From positions 930,001 through 994,000 of the forward strand of contig NZ_BNJG01000002.1 of the NCBI RefSeq assembly GCF_016587375.1: a DNA stretch of 64,000 bases. Direction: 5' to 3'. A model generated the notes under the pieces. It had not been told where the DNA came from and did not search any database. It was given only the letters and a program-made list of their open reading frames with translations. Both the position numbers and the translations under genes were made by a program. The stretch comes from Ktedonobacter robiniae. Its GTDB lineage: Bacteria; Chloroflexota; Ktedonobacteria; Ktedonobacterales; Ktedonobacteraceae. Below, in pieces: positions 19,529-28,794 of this stretch. Within the stretch, counting starts at the first letter, position 1; each line of letters begins with the position of its first letter.

Positions 19529-21384
19529 CTATGCCCGATGGGGTAATGGAGACACCTTCAGAGTCACCTCTTGTACACAGCCAAAGTGATCACCACTTCC
19601 AACGAAGAGATGCTTCATGTCATAGCCCGCTACATCCTTGACATTCTCACTTCCAAAGCGAACAGAAACATCATCTGGTAATGTAGCCTTGATTGCCAGC
19701 AGATGCTCAAGGATCGCCGGGCGCGTACTATCCTCTTGTAGAAGTTGAGAAAGTGTCTGGTCTTCATATCCAGGTAAAAGCAGGTCAGAAGAGAGCCCTT
19801 GCGCGCTAAGGGATGCTCGCAAAAGAGAGACAGGAACATGAGCCAAAGCCGTTATGGTCAGATTTTCTACGTTGATCTGTATACCAGGGTCCGCTTGTGC
19901 TCCTTGAAGGGCTGTGGGGGGCGTTCTGGCATGGAAAGCCGCTGCCTGGGAAGTACAAGCTGAGACAGCTTCAAGTACACGTTGCTGGAAGCCTGGCAGC
20001 GCTGGCTCATCGACATACGGATCGGGAAGTAGAATACCCGGATTCAAAATATGGGCTGGATCAAACGCGGCTTTCAGCACTCGCTGAGCAGCAAGTTCAC
20101 TTTTTGAGAAGCGTAGATGCATATGCTTGCGTTTCTCGCCACCAATTCCATGCTCTCCTGTCAATGTTCCCCCATACCCAGGGCTGCCAGCACAAGTTCA
20201 TCGCATACCTTGCGCACAGCCTCGATGTGCAAAGGATCGTGCTTGTCAAAGAGGAAAACAGGATGAATATTACCATCGCCAGCATGGCCAGTAGTAATTA
20301 ATTCCAGTTGATGAGTATCCGCAATTTCGTGTGCGGCATACAACATATCATGTATACGATGGCGAGGCACAGTTGTATCCGCGATATAGAAGCCACGCCC
20401 AGTCGTGAGCAGAACCTGTGCGCCAAAGATCCGTCCCTGCCACAAAAAAGCCCGCTCCTCCTCGGTCTGGGCTCGGCGTAGCTCTCGTGCCTGGCCGCGT
20501 AGTAACTTCTCTATGAGGGCACAATCAACCTGCACTTCATCATCAGTACCAGTGACATCGATAAGCAACAATGCTTCCGCATCCAATGGATATCCTGAGG
20601 GGCGAACGCTCTCAAAGAGCCTGGCAGCCTTATTGTCAAAGAACTCTAAAGCGGTGGGGATGATCCCGGCACGAATCATAGCTGACACAGCATGAGTGGC
20701 CAGTTCGGCTCTATCAAATACGGCAAGCAGAGTATGGGTAGTCTCAGGCAAGGAAGAGAGCTTGAGCACAGCCTCCGTGATGACTCCCAACGTACCTTCC
20801 GAACCGATAAGGAGGCCTCGGAGATCTGGTCCTACATCATCTGCATTCAGACGCACCACTGATCCATTCGCTAATACGGCAGTAACTTCCTGTACATGGT
20901 GAGTCGTCACTCCGTATTTTAAGCAATGTGGACCACCAGCATTTGTAGCGATATTTCCGCCAATTGTTGAAATTTGCGCAGAGGCTGGATCAGGAGCAAA
21001 GAACAGGCCATATGGCTTTAGTTGAGTTTGGAGCACGCCATTAATAACGCCAGGTTCGACAATAGCTCGCCTTTGCTCCACGTCGATCTGCTTGATACGC
21101 TTAAATTGCCGCATATCTAGCATCACGGACTCAGAAGAGGAGTGGAATCCCTGGCAAATATTCGTTCCTGCTGCACGTGGTATCACAGGCACCTTGTATG
21201 CTGAAGCATATTGCAATGTCTTGATAACGTGCTCGATATGGGTAGCACGCACAACAGCACCCGGTTCACTCTGTTGCGACCAGAAGTCACGAGCGCTGTT
21301 CTGGAGATCTTCGCGCTTGAGAGAGAAAGCCTCTTCAGGCAAAGCAAGACGTAACATCTGCATAAATTCAGGATGAATCCCCAT
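19529..21384 (-). CDS. FAD-linked 2-hydroxyacid oxidase, GlcD-like with a GlcE-like tail (frameshifted)
   Basis: VAO/GlcD-family flavoenzyme that should oxidise a 2-hydroxy acid to the 2-oxo acid. The FAD-binding half shows VIPRAAGTNICQG, TIGGNIATNAGGP and GSEGTLGVITEAVLKL. The C-terminal half has TGHAGDGNIHP and TGEHGIG. The frame breaks at five C on the plus strand (20169-20173): as written the product stops at LGMGEH, while six would read GMGGTLTGEHGIGGEKR, the family signature. After the normal GlcD end, about 120 more residues end in VKDVAGYDMKHLFVGSG...LPHR, which resembles part of the FAD-binding region of GlcE. The ATG at 21384 follows AGAAAGG. Between the FAAL fusion and the aminotransferase, it probably helps make an unusual building block. 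Confidence 0.85.
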
Positions 21385-21432
21385 CAAAAACCTTTCTAAC
21401 CAGATAGAGCTAGAACACCCTTTTCATTTCGT

Positions 21433-22644
21433 TTACTGGCCTATTCTTTTGATCAGGCTTCCGAGACGCCGTATGCCTTCTTGAATGTTTTCGCAATTTG
21501 TATGAGAGAAGTTCAAACGCATATATCGATCTCTTCTGGCTGCTTGTGAGGCTGAAAGAAATGCTCTTCCTGGAATGAACGCAACCCCCTCTTCAAGAAG
21601 CGCGCGTCGTGCTAAAGAGGCTATATCATATACTTCCGCCATCTCAACCCAGATAAAAATACCTGTTTGGGGTGTATGCCAGCATGCGGAAGACGGAAAA
21701 TGAGCACGCAGAGCCTCAAGCATTGTGTCTCGGCGCTCACGATAGGTAGTTCTCAAGAGCGCCAGGTAGTCATCAAAGGATGTGTTTTTGAGATAAGCAG
21801 CCAGAGCATACTGGGTGGTGCTCGACGTTTGAAGATCCTGGGCGTTTTTCGCTGCCCAGAGCAGATGCTGAAACTGAGTTGGGGCCACTAGCCACCCTAC
21901 GCGTAACCCTGGAGCGAGGATTTTGGAGAAAGAGCCAACGTAAAATACCCAATCTTTATCCAGACTATATAATGTTGGCAGTTGTTCATCAGCATACGAC
22001 AAGAAGCCATATGCATCATCTTCGATTATAGGTATCTGATACCTACGTGCTAACTCAATCAACCTGTAGCGCTTTTCCAGGCTCAGGGTCACTGACACCG
22101 GGTTATGCCCCTGAGGAATTGTATAGATAAACGCTGGTCGTGCCCCTTCCCGTAGTTGCTGCTCAAGCGCATCCACATCCAATCCGGTTTCGGTATCTAT
22201 TGGGACTGTGAGTATTTCTGGCTGCCAGGGTGCAACAACCTGGTAAATACCCGCGTAGGTATACTCCTCGACCATAATCTGCCGCTCGTGATCAAGGAAT
22301 AGCGAGGCAAGTAAGCTCATTCCTTGTTGCGCTCCCGCAGTCACAAAGATGAGATCTTCCTGAACGTCACACCCTCGCCCTCTCATCATGTGGGCAATCT
22401 GCTGCTTCAAAGCGCTGTCCGGAAGTCCATATTCCGTTACCTGGCGCTCTCGTAAAGCGTGCGCGAGCGCTTGCGTGTATGTTTCGGCGGGAAATAATTC
22501 TGGAGCAGGCATGCCAAGAGCAAAAGAGATACTATCTGACCGTTGTGCCTGCAATCCGGCCTCCTGCAAAACGCTTGGCGCGATCCCTTTCGTCCACTCA
22601 GCCAGTCGATAATCAGATATCAATGAGTGTTTATCACTCATCAT
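21433..22644 (-). CDS. PLP-dependent aminotransferase, class I/II (LysN/2-aminoadipate type)
   Basis: Fold-type I aminotransferase of 403 residues. The PLP Lys is in GSFSKILAPGLRVGW, the cofactor Asp in IIEDDAYGF, Asn in PQGHNPVSV and the substrate-carboxylate Arg in MRLNFS. ATG 22644 is chosen because AAAGG lies 6 bp upstream; the 44 residues further upstream are not conserved-looking. It heads the minus-strand operon that continues with the hydroxyacid oxidase (gap about 48 bp) and the FAAL fusion. The pair hydroxyacid oxidase plus aminotransferase can turn a 2-hydroxy acid into an amino acid, so precursor supply is inferred. Confidence 0.9.
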   Translation of the reverse strand: MMSDKHSLISDYRLAEWTKGIAPSVLQEAGLQAQRSDSISFALGMPAPELFPAETYTQALAHALRERQVTEYGLPDSALKQQIAHMMRGRGCDVQEDLIFVTAGAQQGMSLLASLFLDHERQIMVEEYTYAGIYQVVAPWQPEILTVPIDTETGLDVDALEQQLREGARPAFIYTIPQGHNPVSVTLSLEKRYRLIELARRYQIPIIEDDAYGFLSYADEQLPTLYSLDKDWVFYVGSFSKILAPGLRVGWLVAPTQFQHLLWAAKNAQDLQTSSTTQYALAAYLKNTSFDDYLALLRTTYRERRDTMLEALRAHFPSSACWHTPQTGIFIWVEMAEVYDIASLARRALLEEGVAFIPGRAFLSASQAARRDRYMRLNFSHTNCENIQEGIRRLGSLIKRIGQ

Positions 22645-23114
22645 TCTTATCCTTTCTAAAAAGAATACATAAAAGACCTTTTCAGCCTCTCTTGTTATGC
22701 TGAAAGGATCTATAAATAAGGTGAATGATGCGGTTAAGCGAGTAACGGGAAGGCAAGAAATAACTGTTATTAGCAAGGCTCTACATCCACAAACATATTA
22801 TACAAGATTGTAATTCAATTTACGAACTTTTTATTACACTTGTTGCTCAAGTATAGCAGCCATATTAGAGGTGCATAGACAGTACATCCATGCTCAAGAG
22901 GAACTACAAAAACAGGTCAATAATAATTGCGGTTCAGACACTACCTTCAATGATGCCAATCTCCGTTTGAGCATAGCTCCCTCTGTCAGGGCAACTTACC
23001 GGATTTCGATGCAAAACTTGGATATTCCCCTATAAGCACCTTACACGGTTTATGTTGTCCTGACAAGGGTTTTTAGCCCAATGGGTAGGTCAGGTATGTG
23101 TCAAGAAGGTTGAC
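22645..23114. other. Intergenic region upstream of the aminotransferase operon
   Basis: A 470-bp gap with no supported gene. It contains a bulged hairpin at 22677-22707 (arms CCTTTTCAGC and GCTGAAAGG) in the aminotransferase 5' leader and an AT-rich promoter-like stretch near 22797-22826. The rest, up to the serine hydrolase stop, shows nothing I recognise. Confidence 0.5.
22797..22826 (-). promoter_or_regulatory. Candidate promoter of the aminotransferase-FAAL operon
   Basis: On the minus strand a perfect TATAAT (22797-22802) is preceded, after 18 bp, by a weak TTCGTA. This would place the transcript start near 22789, about 145 bp before the start codon. The -10 match is good and the -35 poor. 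Confidence 0.4.
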
Positions 23115-24506
23115 TCATACATCCTTTATAACTCTTGGATTGACACGACAATTGGTGTGAAGGTACTGCGCGACTCCGTTCTTGAAGTCGTAGATCGCGA
23201 CGGTCTGTGTGTCCTCAAGCGGATCGTCCGAAGGCATTAAGAAGTGCGTCTCGCTTATCGGAAGCAGCTCGTATTTGATGCGTTCTGGTTTATCGAGAAT
23301 TTGTGCCTGCAGAGAATTGAGGATGAATGTCAGGTAGAGCTTCCCGCCTTCGGCTTCTACTTCGTAACGGACACCAGGCCGCTCGTAAGCACCTTCATAC
23401 CTGGATAAGTCGAGCGAAAGCGTCGGATCGGGTTTCGGCAAGTCTGGGATCGTGGCTGCTCCAAGGTCGGCCAGGATTTCATTGAACACCTTTTTGTAGA
23501 AGCTCTCTCGCGGTCCTCCGTTGGTCAGCATCGAGATCGCGATGTTCGAATCCGGCAGAATTCGCAGACGCGCGTTCTGACCAACGGTGCTGCCGTCGGT
23601 CGCGTAGACTGTCTCGCCGTGCCAATTACACACAATGAGACCCAGCGCCCAGTACGGCCCAAACATGTATGGGTCAGGTATGGGAACACGAGACTCCATC
23701 ATCTCGCGCATGATTTTGGCTGAGACAATTCGCGTTCCGTTTGGCGCTTTGCCTCCGTTGAGGAAGACGTGTGCCATCGCGAGCACTTCCCGAGCTGTCG
23801 AGGTGATGTTGCCTCCAGGGCCGAAAGCACGCGGCAGGTAACCCAGTGGCGAAACAATGGGTCCCTCTTCAAGGGACCGGATCAAATGCCCCGTCGCAGC
23901 CCGATCCTGGTCCACTTGCTCACGCCAACTGCTCGTGCTGGTCAATTCCAGGGGATCGAAGAGACGATCCTTCATGATGTCGTCCCACCGCTTGCCGTCA
24001 ATCACCTCCATGATGCGTGCGAGGATCGCGTAGCCCAGGGCTGCGCTGTATCCATGGGTGTAGCCCAAAGGCTGAACTTGAGGTGCACTGGCGATGTTGT
24101 CGACCATACGCTCATAGACATCATCGTCTTCGCCGGGATAACCGTAGTCCTCCTCGATACCGTTCGTGTGGTTCAGGAGATGACGGGGCGTGACTTTGGC
24201 GCTGACCTCGGGGTCGGCGACCTTGAAACCGGGAAGGTAGGTCCGCACCGGTTCGTCCAGGCCGACTTTCCCTTCGTCGACGAGTTGCATGAAGGCGAGG
24301 GCAGTCCATGTCTTGGTCATGGAGCCACACTGGTAGATGGTGTCGGTCGTTGCGGATTCCTCAGTTGACAGGTTCTTGACACCGGCGGCGAAGTCGGTGA
24401 TCTCTCCGTCATGAAGCACACCGATCGCAGCACTCGGGATCCCGTATTCCGAAAGGAGCTCGGAAACCCGAGCTTGAATTTGCGTTGGATCTATCCCTTT
24501 TGTCAT
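23115..24506 (-). CDS. Serine hydrolase of the beta-lactamase class C / penicillin-binding family
   Basis: Protein of 463 residues with the SxxK motif as CGSMTKTW (Ser nucleophile), a YSAALGY stretch in the place of YxN, and a C-terminal beta-rich domain (about 365-463) like the lipocalin-type domain found in many such esterases. No clear signal peptide precedes the catalytic domain, so it may be cytoplasmic. Such proteins hydrolyse esters, D-amino peptides or lactams; the substrate cannot be read here. The base composition is higher in G+C than in the adjoining biosynthetic genes. It lies 42 bp downstream of a small conserved-looking gene and probably shares its promoter. Confidence 0.85.
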   Translation of the reverse strand: MTKGIDPTQIQARVSELLSEYGIPSAAIGVLHDGEITDFAAGVKNLSTEESATTDTIYQCGSMTKTWTALAFMQLVDEGKVGLDEPVRTYLPGFKVADPEVSAKVTPRHLLNHTNGIEEDYGYPGEDDDVYERMVDNIASAPQVQPLGYTHGYSAALGYAILARIMEVIDGKRWDDIMKDRLFDPLELTSTSSWREQVDQDRAATGHLIRSLEEGPIVSPLGYLPRAFGPGGNITSTAREVLAMAHVFLNGGKAPNGTRIVSAKIMREMMESRVPIPDPYMFGPYWALGLIVCNWHGETVYATDGSTVGQNARLRILPDSNIAISMLTNGGPRESFYKKVFNEILADLGAATIPDLPKPDPTLSLDLSRYEGAYERPGVRYEVEAEGGKLYLTFILNSLQAQILDKPERIKYELLPISETHFLMPSDDPLEDTQTVAIYDFKNGVAQYLHTNCRVNPRVIKDV

Positions 24507-24548
24507 TGAGGGCCTCTCCTTATCTCAGTCTTGTGCTGGTGTCGACAG

Positions 24549-24809
24549 CTACTTCTTCGGGAGGCCAACCGCGTTAGCGGCGTCGGCCTCGAAGTACTCT
24601 GTCGTGCCAAAGGGACCGGCGTGCTCCTCGAAGAAGCTCTTGACGCTGTCGATCGAGTCATGAACGATAACGTTCACCGCCTTAGTCCCATCGATGCTCC
24701 CCACTGCCAGGGTCCACCTGGCCCCCTTGGGCAGCTGGCCGTACGCCTTCTTCAGCGAACCCCAGAACTTGTCGTTGTCAGCGATTGTGGAAACAGCCAT
24801 TACGTGCAT
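24549..24809 (-). CDS. Small protein of unknown function
   Basis: An 86-residue soluble protein (MHVMAVSTIADNDKFW...VGLPKK) that looks like a dimeric alpha-beta barrel type: alternating strands such as WTLAVGSIDGTKAVNVIV and a helix in SIDSVKSFFEEHAG. GGAGG stands 7 bp before the ATG. It is read divergently from the MarR gene across a region with two palindromes, and with the downstream serine hydrolase forms a likely MarR-controlled unit. Function not recognised. Confidence 0.75.
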   Translation of the reverse strand: MHVMAVSTIADNDKFWGSLKKAYGQLPKGARWTLAVGSIDGTKAVNVIVHDSIDSVKSFFEEHAGPFGTTEYFEADAANAVGLPKK

Positions 24810-24944
24810 CCTTTGTCCTCCTCAAATTTTAATAATAAAACGTGGAATAGTCTGATGTCGCCGGGCACGACATGTCGCAGAAGGAGCAGGCACGTTCGCC
24901 CTGCTTCGCCTCATCGTGACACCTGGCCCTCGCCATGCTATACT

Positions 24945-24971
24945 ATATTCGCTGCTCATATCAGCGAATAT
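24945..24971. promoter_or_regulatory. Palindromic operator 1 of the MarR intergenic region
   Basis: Perfect inverted repeat with 10-bp arms, ATATTCGCTG and CAGCGAATAT, spacer of 7. It lies in the divergent promoter region between the small minus-strand gene and the MarR gene. Arm length and position fit a MarR or other dimeric repressor site. Confidence 0.7.
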
Positions 24972-24982
24972 TTAGAATCTAA

Positions 24983-25029
24983 CCTTACATTATCAGATGA
25001 ATATAAAATATTTATCTGATAATGTAAGG
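24983..25029. promoter_or_regulatory. Palindromic operator 2, directly upstream of MarR
   Basis: Perfect inverted repeat with 16-bp arms (CCTTACATTATCAGAT and its complement) around a 15-bp AT-rich spacer, ending 15 bp before the MarR ATG. The sequence differs from operator 1, so the region carries two kinds of site. Autoregulation by the MarR protein is the simplest reading. Confidence 0.75.
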
Positions 25030-25044
25030 TAAATATATTGTAGG

Positions 25045-26160
25045 ATGGAGGGACGAGCCTTGTCAAGCTTTTCTCAGGATGAACGCGCGAACACCCGTGA
25101 GGAGTTTTCGCGGGAGATCCGGCAATTCACTGAAATCAACGCCTCCTTCTTTCGGGTGGCAGCAACGCGAATCGGGATAGCCGTTACGGATATGCAGGTG
25201 CTCGATATCCTTGATCTCATCGGCCCGGCGACTGCTGGGCAACTTGCCGATCTCACGGGACTGACGACCGGGGCGATCACCAGAATACTCGACCGATTGG
25301 AGAAAGCCGGGCTTGTGCGCCGGGAACGCGATCCCAACGATGGCCGCAAGGTCATAGTCCGCCTCGAAAGGGGCAAGGATGAAATGAGCAAGGTTCGCTC
25401 GATTCTGGATTCCGTTGAGAAGACGTGGGGTGAGGTGGCGTCGCGCTATGACGATGAGCAGCTCGCTTTCCTCCTGGAGTTTCTCAAATATAGCAACGCG
25501 CGATCCAGGAAAGAACTTGCTCAGTTGCAACAGGAGGCGCCAGCGGGCGAAGGGGAGATCTTCTCCGCGCCGCTGGAAGGCCAGGAGAGTGGCCGGCTCG
25601 TCGTCTCCTGCGGAATCTCCCGGCTGACTGTGCGCACGGACGAGGAAATGGCGGAGCTTTACCAGGCCCGCTTCGAGGGACCGATACCGGGCGTGAAAGC
25701 GAAAGATGGGGTGGTCAACATCCGCTATCCACGGCGCCTGCTGGGCCTGGGCGAGAAGCAGGGCCAGGCGGTGGTCGCGCTCAGCGTCGCCATCCCGTGG
25801 CGGATCGCGATCCAGGGCGGAGCAGCAGAGGCTGTCGCCGAACTGGGCGGGCTTAATCTCGCCGGGCTGGAAGTCAAAGGAGGATTTAATACGATCCGTC
25901 TGGATCTCCCCACGCCCTCCAGCATGGTTCCTATACGGCTCGCAGGAGGAGCGTCAGAGATTACTGTGCACCGCCCCGCGGGCGTCGCCATCCGCATCAA
26001 CTTCAAGGGCTGGGCCTCCGAGCTAGCCTTCGACAATCAAACCTTCAGCGTTGCGGGCAACGTCTCGCAACTGCAAAGTCCTGGTTTTGATCCGACTGCC
26101 CCATGCTACGACATCGAAATCACCAGCTACGCCAACAGAGTCACCATCACCTCTGGCTGA
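25045..26160 (+). CDS. MarR-family regulator fused to a beta-rich C-terminal domain
   Basis: Protein of 371 residues. The winged helix-turn-helix (about 40-150) has TAGQLADLTGLTTGAITRILDRLEKAGLVRRERDP, in pieces the classic MarR recognition helix and wing. Residues about 185-371 are a glycine-rich repeated beta structure (VVSCGISRLTVR, AELGGLNLAGLEVKGGF, LAGGASEITVHRP) like the beta-helical LiaF/DUF4097-type 'toast-rack' proteins. This is unusual for MarR and suggests sensing of an envelope or polymeric signal. The start may be ATG 25045 or TTG 25060, which has GGAGGG 8 bp upstream. It probably controls itself, the two minus-strand genes and perhaps the UvrA paralog downstream. Confidence 0.85.
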   Translation: MEGRALSSFSQDERANTREEFSREIRQFTEINASFFRVAATRIGIAVTDMQVLDILDLIGPATAGQLADLTGLTTGAITRILDRLEKAGLVRRERDPNDGRKVIVRLERGKDEMSKVRSILDSVEKTWGEVASRYDDEQLAFLLEFLKYSNARSRKELAQLQQEAPAGEGEIFSAPLEGQESGRLVVSCGISRLTVRTDEEMAELYQARFEGPIPGVKAKDGVVNIRYPRRLLGLGEKQGQAVVALSVAIPWRIAIQGGAAEAVAELGGLNLAGLEVKGGFNTIRLDLPTPSSMVPIRLAGGASEITVHRPAGVAIRINFKGWASELAFDNQTFSVAGNVSQLQSPGFDPTAPCYDIEITSYANRVTITSG

Positions 26161-26369
26161 CGACAGATCTGGCTTCCGACATGCTTGTATGTTTCCCAAA
26201 GGTGAATCGCACCCGAGAGCAAAAGAGAAGAGGTTTTGTCAATCCTTCTATGTTATACTGCTGCTTTGTACAGCTAGAAGCGGAGACGCGGAGGGCCTGA
26301 ACAAAGGCGTTCCGACAGCGCAAGCCAGGTAAATCCTGGTTAAAAGATCAAGAGGGAACATATATCAAC

Positions 26370-28595
26370 ATGGTTCAAGAATATATCGAGATTCGTGGCG
26401 CCCGCGAGAACAACCTCAAGGATGTCTCACTGAGGCTGCCCAAGCGCAAAATCACCATTTTTACCGGCGTATCTGGTTCGGGGAAGTCATCGGTGGTATT
26501 TGATACCATGGCAAACGAAGCACAACGGCTGTTGTTCGAGAATTTTAGCATGTTCATTCGCAGCTTCCTGCCACGCTATCCTCAACCAGACGCCGATGCG
26601 ATTGAGAACCTGAGCATGGCGGTGATTGTTGATCAGAAACGCCTGGGTGGGGGATCGCAATCGACGGTGGGCACGGTTACTGACATCGCGTCTGTGTTGC
26701 GCCTGCTCTTTTCGCGGATTGGTCAACCCTACGTGGGCTCTGCAAATGCGTTTTCCTTCAACGATCCCCAGGGCATGTGCCCGGAGTGTAATGGGCTTGG
26801 CCGCAAGGTCGGCATTACCCCGCAAGATCTGATTGATACAACAAAATCGCTGAACGAGGGAGCTGTCATCGCCCCAGGACTGGCCGGATGGGAAAGCGAA
26901 CTTTATGCGAATTCTGGCTACTTCGACAACGACAAGAAGATAGCCGATTATACAACAGAGGAACTGGACCTGCTTCTCTCCAGCGAACCGCGCAAACATA
27001 CGGGTCTGGCGTACAACACCTATGAGGGTCTGGTGTACAAGTTCAATCGCAAGTTCGTTGCGCGGGACATCCAGACGCTCTCGCCCCGCATCCGGCAAAA
27101 GGTCGAGCCTTTATTGAAGCTCGGCCCCTGTCCGCTCTGCAAGGGTGCCCGGCTCAACCAGGCCGCCTTAAGCTGTAAGGTCAAGGAGTACACTATTGCC
27201 GACATGGCAGCGATGGAGGTTGATGAGCTTTTAGAGGTAGTCAAGGGTATCACAGAACCGGCGGCGGCGCCAATCGTTCGCACGTTGACCGAACGGCTGC
27301 AACACCTGGTGGAGATTGGCCTGGAGTATCTCAGCCTGGATCGATCCACCGATACGCTGTCCGGTGGTGAGTCACAGCGAGTGAAGATGGTCAAGCATCT
27401 CAACGGGAGTCTTGTGGATGTGGTGTATATCTTCGACGAACCGAGTGTCGGATTGCACCCGCGCGATGTCCACCGTTTGAACGAGCTGCTCGAAAAATTG
27501 CGTGATAAAGGGAATACGGTGATTGTGGTGGAGCACGATCCCGATGTCATAAAAGTCGCGGACTACCTTGTGGATATGGGGCCGTATGCAGGGAGTGAAG
27601 GCGGCCAGGTCGTTTACGAGGGTAGCTTTGCTGGCCTGCTCAAAGCTGACACGCTCACCGGCAACCATTTGCAGTCTACAAGGCCGCTTAAGGATGAATT
27701 TCGGCAGGCCAGCGGTATCTTACCGATTGTTCATGCGACGGTCAATAACCTGAAGGATGTAAGCGTGAATATTCCTGCCGGTGTCTTGACGGTAATCACG
27801 GGTGTGGCTGGCTCGGGCAAGAGTTCATTGATCAATGAGGCTTTCCTGGGCCAGCACCGGGACGCGGTGGTGATTGACCAGTCAGCTATGAGTACGTCCA
27901 GCCGTTCCAATCCCGCCACCTATACTGGCATCATGGATGACGTACGTAAAGCTTTTGCAGCGGCGAACCACGTCGATGCCGGTCTATTTAGCTTTAACTC
28001 AAAGGGGGCCTGCTCCAATTGTCAGGGTCTGGGCGTTACCTACACCGACCTGGGCTTCCTTGAGGGCGTCAAGCTTCCTTGCGAAGTATGTGGTGGGAAG
28101 CGTTTTAAGGACGAGGTGCTGACATATACATTAGATGGGAAATCCATTGCCGATGTCCTGGGCATGACCATCCACCAGGCGCTGGAGTTTTTTACAGTCA
28201 AAGGTGTGCAGCAAAAACTCCAGGCTATGAGTGATGTGGGTCTTGACTACCTGACACTTGGTCAACCTTTAAGTACGCTCTCCGGCGGCGAGTGCCAGAG
28301 GCTCAAGCTAGCCAGCGAACTCCATAAACAGGGCAGTATCTATGTCATGGATGAGCCGACAACTGGCCTGCACCTGTCGGATATTGGGCGCCTGCTCACC
28401 ATCATGAACCGGCTGGTCGATGGCGGGAACACCGTGATTGTGATTGAGCACCATCTCGATGTGATTCGCAACGCAGACTGGATCATTGATATGGGTCCAG
28501 AAGGCGGCAATAAGGGCGGCATGGTCATCTTCGAGGGGACACCGCGAGAACTCCTCGGCGCCAGGCATTCGCTGACGAGCCAGTATTTGGGATAG
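26370..28595 (+). CDS. UvrA-like ABC ATPase (short, drug-resistance type)
   Basis: Twin ABC ATPase of 741 residues, about 200 shorter than canonical UvrA. It has two Walker A motifs (GVSGSGKSSVVFD and GVAGSGKSSLINEA), two signature motifs (LSGGESQRVKM, LSGGECQRLKL), two Walker B sites (YIFDEPSVGLHP, YVMDEPTTGLHL) and zinc-finger cysteines in CPECNGLG, CPLCKGA, CSNCQGLG and CEVCGG. Short UvrA paralogs without the full UvrB-binding region include DrrC, which confers resistance to DNA-binding drugs. It lies 209 bp downstream of the MarR gene. A self-resistance or drug-resistance role is inferred. Confidence 0.92.
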   Translation: MVQEYIEIRGARENNLKDVSLRLPKRKITIFTGVSGSGKSSVVFDTMANEAQRLLFENFSMFIRSFLPRYPQPDADAIENLSMAVIVDQKRLGGGSQSTVGTVTDIASVLRLLFSRIGQPYVGSANAFSFNDPQGMCPECNGLGRKVGITPQDLIDTTKSLNEGAVIAPGLAGWESELYANSGYFDNDKKIADYTTEELDLLLSSEPRKHTGLAYNTYEGLVYKFNRKFVARDIQTLSPRIRQKVEPLLKLGPCPLCKGARLNQAALSCKVKEYTIADMAAMEVDELLEVVKGITEPAAAPIVRTLTERLQHLVEIGLEYLSLDRSTDTLSGGESQRVKMVKHLNGSLVDVVYIFDEPSVGLHPRDVHRLNELLEKLRDKGNTVIVVEHDPDVIKVADYLVDMGPYAGSEGGQVVYEGSFAGLLKADTLTGNHLQSTRPLKDEFRQASGILPIVHATVNNLKDVSVNIPAGVLTVITGVAGSGKSSLINEAFLGQHRDAVVIDQSAMSTSSRSNPATYTGIMDDVRKAFAAANHVDAGLFSFNSKGACSNCQGLGVTYTDLGFLEGVKLPCEVCGGKRFKDEVLTYTLDGKSIADVLGMTIHQALEFFTVKGVQQKLQAMSDVGLDYLTLGQPLSTLSGGECQRLKLASELHKQGSIYVMDEPTTGLHLSDIGRLLTIMNRLVDGGNTVIVIEHHLDVIRNADWIIDMGPEGGNKGGMVIFEGTPRELLGARHSLTSQYLG

Positions 28596-28624
28596 ATGCT
28601 GGTCTTTGATTTCTGAGAGACCGG

Positions 28625-28666
28625 GCTAGTTTCCTCCACTTGTGAACATGAGTGGGGGAAACTGGC
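28625..28666 (+). terminator. Hairpin after the UvrA-like gene
   Basis: Stem GCTAGTTTCCTCCACT paired with AGTGGGGGAAACTGGC with one mismatch, 10-base loop, 30 bp after the stop codon. No T-run follows, so it may be a weak terminator or an mRNA-end stabiliser. Confidence 0.45.
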
Positions 28667-28794
28667 CGCCCAGAACCGCATCCAGGTGGTTGCCCAGAGC
28701 AAGAGAGAGGAGCATACTGTGATTCAAATCACACAGCAGCTGGTTGAACCCAAAATTGCCCCAAAACTCCTACAATAACCGCAACAGGAATTTT

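Noticed and set aside
23769..24368. 199-codon plus-strand open frame in the serine hydrolase region
   Set aside because: Antisense to the hydrolase, which has intact SxxK and a good start context.
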